Positions 8,460 to 17,420 of a stretch of 56,956 nucleotides of DNA are shown piece by piece. The stretch is from an uncultured Clostridia bacterium (GTDB taxonomy: Bacteria > Bacillota > Clostridia > Christensenellales > Aristaeellaceae). Position 1 is the stretch's first letter. Each line of letters starts with the position of its first letter. Under the pieces are notes generated by a model that worked only from the letters and a program-made list of their open reading frames with translations, was not told the origin of the DNA and did no database searches. A program made the translations under genes and the position numbers. Location of the stretch: assembly GCA_947167215.1 (NCBI GenBank), contig CAMVHE010000013.1:1-56956 (forward strand). Direction: 5' to 3'.

Positions 8460-9362
8460 ATGGAGTTTCTAAGAAATACCTGGCGACATCGTGCTCATGT
8501 GATCATGGCATTACCGGTATTCCTGATCCTTTTTTTCATTATGTATGTTCCTATGGCTGGCCTTGTTATGGCTTTCAAGGCTTTTGACTACACCAAGGGA
8601 ATCTGGGGATCACCATGGTGCGGATTACAGAACTTTGAGTTCCTTCTGGCCTCGAAGAGCACATTCCTTTCCATTACCAAGAATACTCTTTTCTACTATG
8701 TTCTGTTCACGGCTGTAGGAACTTTGCTGAACGTTATCCTTGCCATTGCAATTGATCAGCTTCTTTTCAAGCGGATGGCAAAGACAATGCAGACGCTGAT
8801 GATTATCCCTGTGTTCATCTCCTATGCCGCAGTACAGTTTATCGTGTACGCATTTATCAGCTCAGATACCGGACTGATTAATAACACATTGGGTCTGAAC
8901 GTTCGTTTCTATTCTCAGGCAAAACTATGGCCCTGGATCCTGCTGGTGGTTAAGATATGGAAGGATACCGGATATGGTTCGGTTCTTTACATGTCAGTGC
9001 TTTCCGGCATTGATACTTCTCTGTATGAAGCGGCAGAGATCGACGGAGCAAATAAATGGCAGCAGATCTATCATATCACGATTCCGTCATTGATTCCAAT
9101 GGTAACCGTAATGCTGCTTCTTTCCGTCGGAAATGTGATGCATTCCGATACAGGCCTATTCTATCAGGTAACCAGAAACAGCGGAATTCTATATTCAACA
9201 ACCCAGGTTATTGACTCGTATGTTCTTAACCAGATCTTTAAGAATTCAAACTTTGGATTTACTGCAGCCACCTCTTTCTTCCAGTCTGTGGTCGGACTCC
9301 TTCTTATGCTCCTTGCTAATTTCACGGTACGCAAGATTGAGCCGGAAGATGCGCTGTTCTGA
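8460..9362 (+). CDS. ABC sugar importer permease, LplB type
   Basis: An inner-membrane permease of 300 residues with about six membrane segments. The permease-ATPase contact loop is at about 203-222 (EAAEIDGANKWQQIYHITIP). The N-terminus (a basic helix, then ALPVFLILFFIMYVPMAGLVMAFK) is typical of LplB/polysaccharide permeases. The frame opens earlier, but GGAGGT lies seven bases before the ATG at 8460. It is followed after 17 bases by its partner permease and then by a binding protein. No ATPase gene is present; in this family a shared MsmX-type ATPase encoded elsewhere usually powers several importers. Cellobiose or cello-oligosaccharide is the likely substrate, from the context of GH94 and shared operators. 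Confidence 0.9.
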   Translation: MEFLRNTWRHRAHVIMALPVFLILFFIMYVPMAGLVMAFKAFDYTKGIWGSPWCGLQNFEFLLASKSTFLSITKNTLFYYVLFTAVGTLLNVILAIAIDQLLFKRMAKTMQTLMIIPVFISYAAVQFIVYAFISSDTGLINNTLGLNVRFYSQAKLWPWILLVVKIWKDTGYGSVLYMSVLSGIDTSLYEAAEIDGANKWQQIYHITIPSLIPMVTVMLLLSVGNVMHSDTGLFYQVTRNSGILYSTTQVIDSYVLNQIFKNSNFGFTAATSFFQSVVGLLLMLLANFTVRKIEPEDALF

Positions 9363-9379
9363 GAGAGGGGGATAAGAAT

Positions 9380-10294
9380 ATGGCAAATAAAATGGAAAGA
9401 TCTTCTCTGGAGAAGAAGGGAATAGGACAGTATATTCTTGCGTTTTTCCTGCTGCTTTTCACTGTTTTCTGTGCGGCACCGGTTCTCCTGGTATTTATTG
9501 CTGCCTTTACAGATGAGAAATATATTACCCAGCATGGCTTTGGCTTCTTCCCGGAAAAATGGTCCATGACAGGTTTCAACTCTGTTCTGAGGTATGGATC
9601 GCAGCTTGCAAGATCTTATGGTGTAACGATTTTTGTAACCGTCACAGGTACTTTCCTGGGCTTGCTGGTAATGAGCATGTTTGCTTATTCCATCAGCCGG
9701 CATGACTTCAAGCTCTCCCGTTTTCTTTCGGTATATCTGCTGATTCCCATGCTTTTTAATGGCGGACAGCTTTCCGGATACATTGTTTTTACTAGCTATT
9801 ACCATCTGAAGGATTCCCTGGCACTTCTGATTCTTCCTCTTTGTGTTTCGACAATGAATGTCATTATTCTTCGAACATATATAGCAAACAGTATACCTGA
9901 GGAACTGATGGAAGCTGCCAAAATCGACGGAGCGGGAGAGTACAGGACGTTTTTCCAGATTACGCTTCCTCTGATGAAGCCGTCTCTTGCTGCTGTAGGA
10001 TTTATGATGGCTACCGCTTACTGGAACGACTGGTCGAATGCTTTGCTCTATATTACATCGGATAACAAAAAGCCTCTACAGCTTCTGCTGATCAACATTC
10101 AGAAGAGCATCGAGTTCCTTTTGAACAACTCCAATGTGCCTGCAAGCGTTCGTGCTGCTATGGGGGGAACGATTCCGCAGTACTCTGCAACGATGGCCAC
10201 AGTGGTGGTGGTTATCGCGCCGATAATGGTTGTTTATCCGTTCTTCCAGAAATACTTTGTAAAAGGCCTGACTGTTGGCTCTGTCAAAGGCTGA
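9380..10294 (+). CDS. ABC sugar importer permease, LplC type
   Basis: The second permease subunit, 304 residues, of the carbohydrate-uptake-1 (LplC/YtcP) type with about six membrane segments. The EAA loop (EELMEAAKIDGAGEYRTFFQ) and the C-terminal KYFVKGLTVGSVKG ending, conserved in the family, are both present. GAGAGGGGGAT precedes the ATG. It forms a heterodimer with the 8460 product in the membrane. The same operator at 8352 should control all three importer genes. Confidence 0.92.
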   Translation: MANKMERSSLEKKGIGQYILAFFLLLFTVFCAAPVLLVFIAAFTDEKYITQHGFGFFPEKWSMTGFNSVLRYGSQLARSYGVTIFVTVTGTFLGLLVMSMFAYSISRHDFKLSRFLSVYLLIPMLFNGGQLSGYIVFTSYYHLKDSLALLILPLCVSTMNVIILRTYIANSIPEELMEAAKIDGAGEYRTFFQITLPLMKPSLAAVGFMMATAYWNDWSNALLYITSDNKKPLQLLLINIQKSIEFLLNNSNVPASVRAAMGGTIPQYSATMATVVVVIAPIMVVYPFFQKYFVKGLTVGSVKG

Positions 10295-10366
10295 TCCGAA
10301 TGATTTCAAAACGCTTTTGCCATAAGCGTTGTGAAATAAATATTTATATAATTTTTAGGAGGAATT

Positions 10367-11818
10367 ATGAACAAGAAAGTCGTATCTCTGGTACTCGCGC
10401 TGTGCATGATGCTGACTGTTTTTGCAGTGGCAGGCGCTGAAAAGACCACCATCAACGTATTCCGTTGCACGTTCAACCTGGCAAACCCGGATTCTGCACA
10501 GGTAAAGAAAGTTGAAGACGCCATCAATGCTTATATCGCAGATAAGATTGATGTCCAGATCAAGCTGACGGACGTTGGCTCCGGCGAATATACCGATAAA
10601 GCCAACCTCGCACTGGCCAATAAGGAAATCAACCTCCTTTGGACCGCTTCTTGGGAAGCCGTTATCGGCACCAATGATCTCGTTCCTGCCAATGCAGTGT
10701 ACGACATTACGGATCTGCTGCCGGGCACCGCTCTTTATGAATCCATGGATGCCGGCCAGTGGGAAGCCACGAAGTATAACGGAAAGAACTACTTTATCCC
10801 TGTTTACAAGGATAACGTGGAAGGTTATGACTTCATGTTCCGTCAGGACCTGATTGACGCTCACAACTGGGATATCACTGCTGTGAAGACCCTTGCTGAC
10901 CTTGAGCCGATGCTGGCGGATGCCAAGGCTGACGGACTGAAGTATCCGTTCCTTACGCAGAAAACCGCAATGTTCTATCGCTGGTACATCGATAAGTTCG
11001 ACTTCTTCACGGCTGATGCCAACACCAACTTCTTTGCTGTTGACAGGGCAACCAATCAGGTTATTGATACCATCCAGACCCCGGAATATGCTGAGTTCTG
11101 CAAACTGATGGGCGACTGGGCTGAGAAGGGATACATCTCTGAAGACGATTACACCAAGGTTACCACGGACACCACCACTCAGACGCAGGATTGGGCCATC
11201 TCCTGGTGGACTGATATTCCTGTAAATGATGAGGCTGATGCCCGTTATGGCCAGGATGTGACCATGCAGCCTGCTACCAATCGTTATGCTCACTCCACCT
11301 CTGCACTTGGCTCCTGCTATTGCGTAACTGCTAACAGCACCGAAGCTGAGGCCAAGGCTGCCATCGATTTCATGGGTCTTCTCTACACTGATTCCAAGCT
11401 GGCTGATCTCTATACCTTCGGTATTGAGGGCGAAGATTTCACCTACGACGAAAAGGGCCAGGTTGCTCAGAGCTCCGATAAGTACAACCACTCCATGTGG
11501 GAGTCTGCTTCTGCTACCATCGTGACCCCGCTGGCTAATGAGCCTGCAAACAAGGCCGAACTGTATGAAGCTTTCAACGGTGGTGCCGAGACTTCTGTTG
11601 CTGCCGGTTTCCGCTTTAACAAGACTCCGGTCGAGGCAAAGTATTCTGCCTGCTCCACTCTGTTTGAAACCTATGGATTCCCGCTTGAGAACGGTGCAAT
11701 TCCTGCGGATGCTGTGGATGACTACATCGCTCAGTATCAGACCGCACTTGACGAGGCAGGATATCAGGATGTTCTGGCTGAGTTTGCCGCACAGTATGAG
11801 GCTTGGAAAGCTCAGTAA
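10367..11818 (+). CDS. Extracellular sugar-binding protein of the importer
   Basis: A 483-residue solute-binding protein of the family that travels with LplB/LplC permeases. Residues 1-24 are a signal sequence (MNKKVVSLVLALCMMLTVFAV, then AGA before EKTT). The mature part contains the usual extracellular binding-protein features (GKNYFIPVYKDN, YDFMFRQDLID, AIDFMGLLYTDSKLADLYTFGIEGEDF). There is no proper lipobox: the only Cys in the signal region sits in LALC, mid-core, so the protein may not be a classical lipoprotein. AGGAGG precedes the ATG. Codon use is GC-richer than the permeases, as expected for an abundant protein. A terminator follows. Confidence 0.9.
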   Translation: MNKKVVSLVLALCMMLTVFAVAGAEKTTINVFRCTFNLANPDSAQVKKVEDAINAYIADKIDVQIKLTDVGSGEYTDKANLALANKEINLLWTASWEAVIGTNDLVPANAVYDITDLLPGTALYESMDAGQWEATKYNGKNYFIPVYKDNVEGYDFMFRQDLIDAHNWDITAVKTLADLEPMLADAKADGLKYPFLTQKTAMFYRWYIDKFDFFTADANTNFFAVDRATNQVIDTIQTPEYAEFCKLMGDWAEKGYISEDDYTKVTTDTTTQTQDWAISWWTDIPVNDEADARYGQDVTMQPATNRYAHSTSALGSCYCVTANSTEAEAKAAIDFMGLLYTDSKLADLYTFGIEGEDFTYDEKGQVAQSSDKYNHSMWESASATIVTPLANEPANKAELYEAFNGGAETSVAAGFRFNKTPVEAKYSACSTLFETYGFPLENGAIPADAVDDYIAQYQTALDEAGYQDVLAEFAAQYEAWKAQ

Positions 11819-11837
11819 TTCTTCTCGGAAAGATACA

Positions 11838-11862
11838 AAGCCGCCACATGGCGGCTTTTTTT
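11838..11862 (+). terminator. Terminator of the importer operon
   Basis: AAGCCGCC-ACAT-GGCGGCTT hairpin followed by a T run, 20 bases after the binding-protein stop. Confidence 0.93.
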
Positions 11863-12071
11863 ATGGTATTCCGAAAGAGGCAGGAGAAAACTGTATTGAA
11901 GGATCCGTTAAGGACATCAGCGATATGAAGAAGGAGCTGAGGAAAGTTTCGAGGTTGTTTCCCGAAGAAAAAAGAAATAAGAACAATGCGGGTGGCCTGA
12001 AGCGAATAATCCACGGACCCTTACGGAAGGCCCCCAAATTGCTCTTTCTGGGGAATTTGCATATAATTCTC

Positions 12072-12101
12072 TTGAAATGCAGGTCTGTGAGCACGTATAA
12101 T
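12072..12101 (+). promoter_or_regulatory. Promoter of the leucine-rich-repeat gene
   Basis: TTGAAA (12072-12077), 18 bases, TATAAT (12096-12101), 33 bases before the start codon. The preceding 200 bases show no gene. Confidence 0.7.
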
Positions 12102-12133
12102 AATATAGCATTAATTGAAGGAGTCAGACGAGC

Positions 12134-13282
12134 ATGAAGAGATTTTTTGGGGGAATTATCCTGGCCCTGCTGTTTTTAGTTCCTTCGGGACTTTGCGAAG
12201 AACTGACAGAGGGAGCATATACCTTTATTGAGGTGGAGAATGGTGTACAGATAGTTGACTGTCAGGATGTTTCGGAGGTACTGATTATTCCTGAAGAACT
12301 GGGAAATATGGATGTGGTAGCCATTGGAGAGAGTGCTTTTGAAAAGAATGACACAGCCATCAGCATTGCCGTACCGGAAGGCGTGCTCAGTCTTGCAGAA
12401 GGTGCATTTGCAGAATGCCGACGCCTGAAAACGGTGACGCTGCCCTCAACGCTGGAAAATGTCAGCGGAAATCCTTTCGCACGTTCAGAGCGTCTGGTAT
12501 CCATCTTTGTGCCGGAGGAAAATGAATCCTTCACTGCCATCGATGGGGCACTGCTGACAAAAGACCTCTCTGTGCTCATCACGTGGCCGAATGGAAACCC
12601 GAAGACGATCGCCGTTCTGCCTGAAGGAACCCGTGTGGTCGGGGATGCAGCATTTGCAGGGAATACTCATATCGAGGAAGTGGTACTTCCGGATGGGGCA
12701 GTCTATATAGGTGCCGGTGCATTTGAAAACTGTACCAGTCTTACCCATGTGGTGTTGCCGGATACGGTTCAGAGCATTGGGACGCTGGCGTTCGCATCCT
12801 GTAAAAAACTGACCAGACTCACGGTTCCCGGCGGAATCTATATCGGTATGAGTGCCTTCGCAGATACACCGCTTTCAATGCTTTCTCCATCAGAGCCGCC
12901 TGAAGATGAGGAAGAAGACGCAGAAGCGTGGACGGAAGAAGAGGGAGAAATGGAACCCGAAGCGACAGAAGAGCAGCAGGAAGAAGTGACACCAGAGATC
13001 ACCGCCTCGGTGGTCGGTGCTGAGGAGAATCAGGAAGAAGTATCCCCGGAGATGTCAGTTACCGTGGTCAGCGATGGGGAACAGCTGATGGTTCGTATCA
13101 TGCGGGAAGGCACCGTTAATGTCCGTGAGGAGCCAGATGCAAAGTCAAAAAGAGTAGCGACAGTGCCGGCTAATGCGGTGTATCCGCTGGTCGGAATTGC
13201 TGAGAATGGCTGGTATAAGATTCTGCTACCCAGCGGAGCGCAGGGCTATGTATCTTCGCGACTGGCAAGGATTATCGATTGA
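12134..13282 (+). CDS. Secreted BspA-like leucine-rich-repeat protein with SH3 domain
   Basis: A 382-residue exported protein. The signal peptide is at 1-21 ([13 protein letters not shown]; a Cys lies at the end but the lipobox is poor). BspA-type leucine-rich repeats follow at about 50-250, with recurring units of the form IGxxAFxxCxxLxxVxLPxxL. A very acidic Glu/Pro-rich linker covers about 255-320, and a C-terminal SH3-like domain covers about 325-382 ([39 protein letters not shown]). A surface role in adhesion or wall binding is inferred. The next gene starts two bases after its stop, so it heads a small operon with unrelated-looking intracellular genes. Confidence 0.87.
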   Translation: MKRFFGGIILALLFLVPSGLCEELTEGAYTFIEVENGVQIVDCQDVSEVLIIPEELGNMDVVAIGESAFEKNDTAISIAVPEGVLSLAEGAFAECRRLKTVTLPSTLENVSGNPFARSERLVSIFVPEENESFTAIDGALLTKDLSVLITWPNGNPKTIAVLPEGTRVVGDAAFAGNTHIEEVVLPDGAVYIGAGAFENCTSLTHVVLPDTVQSIGTLAFASCKKLTRLTVPGGIYIGMSAFADTPLSMLSPSEPPEDEEEDAEAWTEEEGEMEPEATEEQQEEVTPEITASVVGAEENQEEVSPEMSVTVVSDGEQLMVRIMREGTVNVREEPDAKSKRVATVPANAVYPLVGIAENGWYKILLPSGAQGYVSSRLARIID

Positions 13283-13283
13283 C

Positions 13284-13565
13284 ATGCCAAAGGATAAGCA
13301 AACGTACTACACCTATTTGCTGCGATGCTGTGATCGCTCTTTGTATTGTGGGTTTACCAATGACCTGGCGAGACGTGTTGCCTGTCATTGTGCCGGAAAG
13401 GGTGCCAAGTATACCCGCAGCAGATTGCCGGTTATACTGGTTTATTACGAAACCTTTGCAACGAAGCACGAGGCTATGAGCAGGGAATGGCATATTAAAC
13501 GGCTTTCCCATGCACAGAAGGAAGTATTGGTTCAAAAGAAGGAGTCAGGACATGCGGTGGATTAG
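13284..13565 (+). CDS. GIY-YIG domain protein (UPF0213 type)
   Basis: 93 residues, the usual length for YhbQ-like single-domain GIY-YIG proteins. The motif is present as YYTYLLRC ... [16 protein letters not shown], followed by the conserved [14 protein letters not shown] segment. The family is related to structure-specific nucleases, but the cellular role of this subgroup is not settled. The ATG at 13284 lies directly after the upstream stop, and no good ribosome site is visible apart from distant AAGG, so translational coupling is likely. The last 14 bases overlap the next gene. Confidence 0.88.
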   Translation: MPKDKQTYYTYLLRCCDRSLYCGFTNDLARRVACHCAGKGAKYTRSRLPVILVYYETFATKHEAMSREWHIKRLSHAQKEVLVQKKESGHAVD

Positions 13566-14448
13566 CCGGGATTTTCAACAGTACAAAGCCAATTTTCATA
13601 CACACACGACAGAAAGTGACGGAAAAAGGACTCCGCAGGAGAGCGTGGACTGCTATTTTGAACGAGGGTATGATATTCTGGCCATTACGGATCATCGGAA
13701 GCTGACAGATACTTCAAGCCTTGATGTTCATGGTATGATCATGGTACCAGGAGTGGAATTTGATACCAAGCCGGATGCGCTGCAGGCGGCTCATATTCTG
13801 GGATTGGGTATTACGGAAAAAGCTATTTCAGCCTATGGCGGTGCAAGAACACCTGCACAAGAAATCATTGATCTGATCCGGGCAGATGGAGGACTTGCAG
13901 TGTATGCTCATCCGGCATGGTCTCTGAACACCCCAGAATTCTTACTGTCTCTTCATAATCTTTCAGCCGTGGAGGTATGGAATTCTGTTTCCGACCTGCC
14001 ATATAATGTAACCCGGAGCGACTCTTCTCTGCTTCTGGATATCTGCGGCGCCCGAGGAATGCTTCTTCCATTCCTCGGAAATGATGACACCCATCACTAT
14101 GAATCGGACCTGGCTTCTGGCTGTACGATGGTTCTCGCCAGAGAAAAAACAGTGGAAGGTGTTATGGATGCAATTATCCATCGCAGAGTTTATGCAACCC
14201 GAGGACCAAGAATCTATGCACTGGAGATGGAAGGAAATACGGTGCATGTGGAATGCAGTAAAGCCAGTACGATTGTTTTTGCATCTGCTGCATTATGGGG
14301 AGATACAAGAGTCAGAATCGGAAATAATCTGACGGAAGCCGAATACACGATTCACGACAGAGAGTGGGAAAGGTTCATTCGTGTAGAAATCATTGATGAA
14401 AATGGAAGAAAGGCATATTCTTCTCCTTTTTCTCTGTTGGACACATAA
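13552..14448 (+). CDS. PHP-domain phosphoesterase
   Basis: 298 residues with a PHP metal-dependent phosphoesterase core: [11 protein letters not shown] (metal motif I), AITDHR, VPGVEFD, VYAHPAW and [10 protein letters not shown]. The C-terminal ~70 residues form a small beta domain ([18 protein letters not shown]). Relatives hydrolyse nucleotide or sugar phosphates; the substrate cannot be read from the sequence. AGAAGGAG is well placed for the ATG at 13552, although the frame is open 14 codons earlier. It overlaps the GIY-YIG gene by 14 bases, so the two are coupled. Confidence 0.85.
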   Translation: MRWISRDFQQYKANFHTHTTESDGKRTPQESVDCYFERGYDILAITDHRKLTDTSSLDVHGMIMVPGVEFDTKPDALQAAHILGLGITEKAISAYGGARTPAQEIIDLIRADGGLAVYAHPAWSLNTPEFLLSLHNLSAVEVWNSVSDLPYNVTRSDSSLLLDICGARGMLLPFLGNDDTHHYESDLASGCTMVLAREKTVEGVMDAIIHRRVYATRGPRIYALEMEGNTVHVECSKASTIVFASAALWGDTRVRIGNNLTEAEYTIHDREWERFIRVEIIDENGRKAYSSPFSLLDT

Positions 14449-14471
14449 AACTGACCCGGGAAAAACACATC

Positions 14472-14510
14472 TTGACAATTCCAATAAGGGTGATACAATA
14501 CGATTGTATC
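14472..14510 (+). promoter_or_regulatory. Redox-operon promoter with OhrR/MarR-type operator
   Basis: TTGACA (14472-14477) and TACAAT (14494-14499) are separated by 16 bases. Covering the -10 box is a perfect palindrome GATACAAT-ACG-ATTGTATC (14492-14510). This resembles operators of one-Cys OhrR/MarR repressors, and such a repressor is the third gene of the operon. Confidence 0.8.
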
Positions 14511-14541
14511 AAATTAAATTGCAAACAATTTGGAGGACAAG

Positions 14542-15402
14542 ATGGAACGCGTAGATATTGCAATTGTCGGAACAGGTCCTGCAGGTCTCGAAGCGGCAAT
14601 AACAGCGAAGATCCGGAATAAAACGGTCCTGCTCTTTGGATCTCGAATTCTGACGACAAAACTTAACGGCACGCATCAGATTCATAATTATCTTGGTTTT
14701 CCTGCTGTCTCAGGACAGGCACTCGCTGAGAGCTTTGCAGAACATCTTTCCCAGATGGGGATTGAGATTACGGAAAAACGTATCAATGCCATCTATGCAA
14801 TGGGAGACTACTTTGCACTCCAGTCCGGTGATGATATGTTTGAAGCCAAGTCGGTCATCATGGCAACCGGCGTCGTAACGTCCAAACCACTGCCTGGCGA
14901 AGATGCTCTGGTTGGACGTGGAGTCAGCTACTGCGCTACCTGTGATGCACCGCTGTATCGTGGGAAGAAAGTTATTGTTGTCGGTTACCATGAAAAGGAA
15001 GAAGAAGAGGCGGCATTTCTCTCTGAAGTGGCAGATGTCACTTATGTGCCGGTCTATAAGGGTGAAACCCATCTGCCGGATGCGGTGCATGTAGTTCGTG
15101 AAAAACCTCAGTCGATTGAAAAGACCGATGAAGGCATGGTACTGGTGACGGATCAGGGACGTCTTTCAGCAAGCGGTATTTTTGTACTGAGAGAGAGCAT
15201 TGCACCGGGACAGCTTGTTCCTGGACTGGAAACCGAGGGACCCCATGTCAAAGTATCGAGGGATATGAGCACCAGCCTCCCCGGCTGCTTTGCCTGTGGA
15301 GACATTGCCGGACTTCCTTATCAGTACATAAAAGCTGCCGGAGAAGGAAATGTGGCGGCACTTTCTGCCGTTCATTATCTGGATACAATGAAAAAAGCCT
15401 GA
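14542..15402 (+). CDS. Thioredoxin reductase-like flavoprotein, possibly NADPH-independent
   Basis: 286 residues of the thioredoxin reductase fold. The FAD-binding motif is at 9-15 (VGTGPAG), the redox-active CATC at 131-134 (VSYCATCDAP), and the C-terminal FAD segment at about 252-270 (GCFACGDIAGLPYQYIKAAGEG). The central nucleotide-binding region reads VVGYHEKEEEEAAFL instead of the usual GGGxSAxEEA. That loss is known from ferredoxin-dependent flavin thioredoxin reductases of clostridia. The ATG at 14542 follows GGAGG; a TTG four codons earlier overlaps that site. Thioredoxin follows directly, which supports the substrate. Confidence 0.88.
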   Translation: MERVDIAIVGTGPAGLEAAITAKIRNKTVLLFGSRILTTKLNGTHQIHNYLGFPAVSGQALAESFAEHLSQMGIEITEKRINAIYAMGDYFALQSGDDMFEAKSVIMATGVVTSKPLPGEDALVGRGVSYCATCDAPLYRGKKVIVVGYHEKEEEEAAFLSEVADVTYVPVYKGETHLPDAVHVVREKPQSIEKTDEGMVLVTDQGRLSASGIFVLRESIAPGQLVPGLETEGPHVKVSRDMSTSLPGCFACGDIAGLPYQYIKAAGEGNVAALSAVHYLDTMKKA

Positions 15403-15436
15403 TAGATACAGGCAGAACATTTTAGGAGGAAAAAAT

Positions 15437-15745
15437 ATGATCAAGCAAGTGAATGAAGCCGAATTTGCAAACATTACCGCAAAGGGTGCCGTTGTCGCAG
15501 ACTTCAATGCAACCTGGTGCGGACCGTGCCGCATGCTTGGGCCCGTGCTCGAGGAGCTTTCTGAAGAAACTTCGAACGTCACTTTTATCGGCGTCGATGT
15601 GGATGAGTGCTCAGAACTGGCTGGACAATACGGCATCAACAGCGTTCCCTGTGTTTTGTTTCTGAAGGATGGCAAGGAAGTATCCCGCTCTATTGGATTT
15701 AAGCCAAAGGCTGCCATGGCTGCGTGGGTTGCGCAGAACGCATAA
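15437..15745 (+). CDS. trxA: Thioredoxin
   Basis: 102 residues, the normal length. The active site WCGPC has its cysteines at 28 and 31, and the conserved cis-proline loop NSVPCVLF and FKPKAAM helix are present. It is a cytosolic disulfide reductant, expected to be reduced by the flavoprotein encoded 34 bases upstream. AGGAGG precedes the ATG. An extra Cys sits right after the cis-proline (VPC), which is unusual but seen in some thioredoxins. Confidence 0.96.
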   Translation: MIKQVNEAEFANITAKGAVVADFNATWCGPCRMLGPVLEELSEETSNVTFIGVDVDECSELAGQYGINSVPCVLFLKDGKEVSRSIGFKPKAAMAAWVAQNA

Positions 15746-15760
15746 ATCGGAGGAAAAAAA

Positions 15761-16216
15761 GTGACAGACTCGATTCTTAAGGAAGATGATCTGCCACAGT
15801 TGCATTTATCAAACCAACTATGTTTTCCACTTTATGCCTGCGGGCGTAAAGTGGTTAATTGTTATATTCCCTTCCTTGAGGCACTGGATCTGACGTATAC
15901 ACAGTATCTGGTCATGATGGTACTATGGGAAGAGAAGCATTTGGAAATGCGCAAACTGTGTCAGAAGCTACGACTGGACAGTGGCACATTGACACCTGTC
16001 CTTAAAAAGATGCAGGCGAAGGGATATCTGACCCGGCAAAGAAGCGAGAAGGACGAGCGGCAGATGCTTATCCAGATTACGGAGGAAGGATGGGCTCTGC
16101 GCGAAAAGGCCAGTAGAATTCCTCAATGCATCGGGGAGAAAGTGGACCTGACTCCGGAAGAGGCCATGACTCTCTATAAACTGCTGTATAAGGTTCTGGA
16201 TGGGATACCAGACTGA
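15761..16216 (+). CDS. MarR-family redox regulator, OhrR-like
   Basis: 151 residues with the winged-helix MarR domain. The N-terminal segment LSNQLCFPLYACGRKV matches OhrR, in which the equivalent Cys (here Cys21) is oxidised by organic peroxides and releases DNA. LTYTQYLVMMVLWE and LDSGTLTPVLKKMQAKGYLTR (recognition helix and wing) also match. The start is GTG at 15761, placed by GGAGG. It sits in the operon it probably represses, since a palindrome overlaps the operon promoter. It is separated by 17 bases from the transporter gene. Confidence 0.87.
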   Translation: MTDSILKEDDLPQLHLSNQLCFPLYACGRKVVNCYIPFLEALDLTYTQYLVMMVLWEEKHLEMRKLCQKLRLDSGTLTPVLKKMQAKGYLTRQRSEKDERQMLIQITEEGWALREKASRIPQCIGEKVDLTPEEAMTLYKLLYKVLDGIPD

Positions 16217-16233
16217 AAAGGAGGGTTTCTCTG

Positions 16234-17343
16234 ATGGAAAAGCCGAAAATGAGTGAACGAAACAGAATTATTGTACGGACCAGCGTACTGGGCATTCTGG
16301 TAAATATTCTGCTGGCATCGTTCAAGGCACTGGTGGGCGTTCTGGCACATTCCATTGCGGTTATCCTGGATGCAGTAAATAATCTGAGTGATGCACTGTC
16401 TTCGGTGATCATTCTGTGTGGGACAAGACTGTCATCCAAAGAGCCGGATAAAGAACATCCCTATGGACATGGCCGCTATGAGTATCTGACGTCCATGCTT
16501 GTTGCAGGTTTGGTGCTATATGCAGGAATTACAGCATTTATCACTTCGATACGACATATTATCCATCCGGAGATACCTTCCTATTCACCGGTTACGCTTA
16601 TTATCGTAGGCAGTGCTGTACTTACCAAGTTGTTCCTGGGCAGGTATGTTTCCTGGATCGGAAGAAAAGTGCAGTCCGATGCACTCTCCGGCGCAGGAAA
16701 GGACGCATTGTTTGATGCGCTCCTATCGCTGTCTGTCTTTGTTTCCGCAGTTATCAATATTGTCTGGAAGCTTTCACTTGAGCCATATATCGGCGCTCTG
16801 ATTGCTGGTGTGATAGTGAGGTCCGGACTTATGATGTTACGGGATACACTTGATAACATCTTAGGAAGACGTGCCGACCGTGAACTTGTGGATGCTGTGA
16901 AAAGCTCCATCTGTAAGGAACCGGGGGTTTTCGGGGCCTATGACCTCATTTTGCACAGCTATGGTCCGGAAAGAATCATCGGGTCCGTACATGTAGAAGT
17001 GGATGAAAAAATGACGGCCAGCCAGGTTGCGGAAATGGAGCGCAATATTTCGGAACGAGTATATCAGGAACTTGGCGTGTTGATCAGCACGGTGGGGGTA
17101 TATGCGCACAACACAAAGCATATGGAAATGGCTGAAGATATACGGCACATGGTCATGACCCATGAAGGTATCCTGCAGATGCATGCTTTTGATGTGGATC
17201 GAAAAAAAAGGCAGATCCATATGGATCTTGTCATAGATTTTAATGTAAAAAACCGTCAACTGCTTCAGAATACGATATGTGCTGAGATTCAGAATGCTTA
17301 CCCTGACTATGCAGTCCACTTGACCATGGATACAGACTTTTGA
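16234..17343 (+). CDS. Cation diffusion facilitator (metal efflux)
   Basis: 369-residue CDF antiporter with about six membrane segments in residues 12-215 and a long cytosolic tail. The transport site shows D46-x-x-N49/N50-x-x-D53 in helix 2 (ILDAVNNLSDALSS) and D157-x-x-x-D161 in helix 5 (KDALFDALLS). HPYGHGRYEY follows helix 2. The DAVNNLSD pattern is nearer to Mn/Fe-type CDFs than to Zn-type ones, but the metal is inferred. The tail of about 150 residues is longer than a single CDF cytosolic domain and may hold a second small alpha-beta unit. As the last gene of the OhrR-type operon, it could export a redox-active metal during oxidative stress. Confidence 0.88.
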   Translation: MEKPKMSERNRIIVRTSVLGILVNILLASFKALVGVLAHSIAVILDAVNNLSDALSSVIILCGTRLSSKEPDKEHPYGHGRYEYLTSMLVAGLVLYAGITAFITSIRHIIHPEIPSYSPVTLIIVGSAVLTKLFLGRYVSWIGRKVQSDALSGAGKDALFDALLSLSVFVSAVINIVWKLSLEPYIGALIAGVIVRSGLMMLRDTLDNILGRRADRELVDAVKSSICKEPGVFGAYDLILHSYGPERIIGSVHVEVDEKMTASQVAEMERNISERVYQELGVLISTVGVYAHNTKHMEMAEDIRHMVMTHEGILQMHAFDVDRKKRQIHMDLVIDFNVKNRQLLQNTICAEIQNAYPDYAVHLTMDTDF

Positions 17344-17387
17344 ATGAATTGTCATGAAGAACCAACTGTTTTGGTATGTTAATCCCG

Positions 17388-17420
17388 AGCAAGCTGAAGT
17401 ATCGGCTTGCTTTTCTATTT
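17388..17420 (+). terminator. Terminator of the redox operon
   Basis: AGCAAGC (17388-17394) / GCTTGCT (17405-17411), followed by a T-rich tract. Confidence 0.8.

Noticed and set aside
11538..12137. 199-codon frame between the importer and the leucine-rich-repeat gene
   Set aside because: It overlaps the binding-protein gene out of frame and runs through its terminator; the region beyond has only a promoter.
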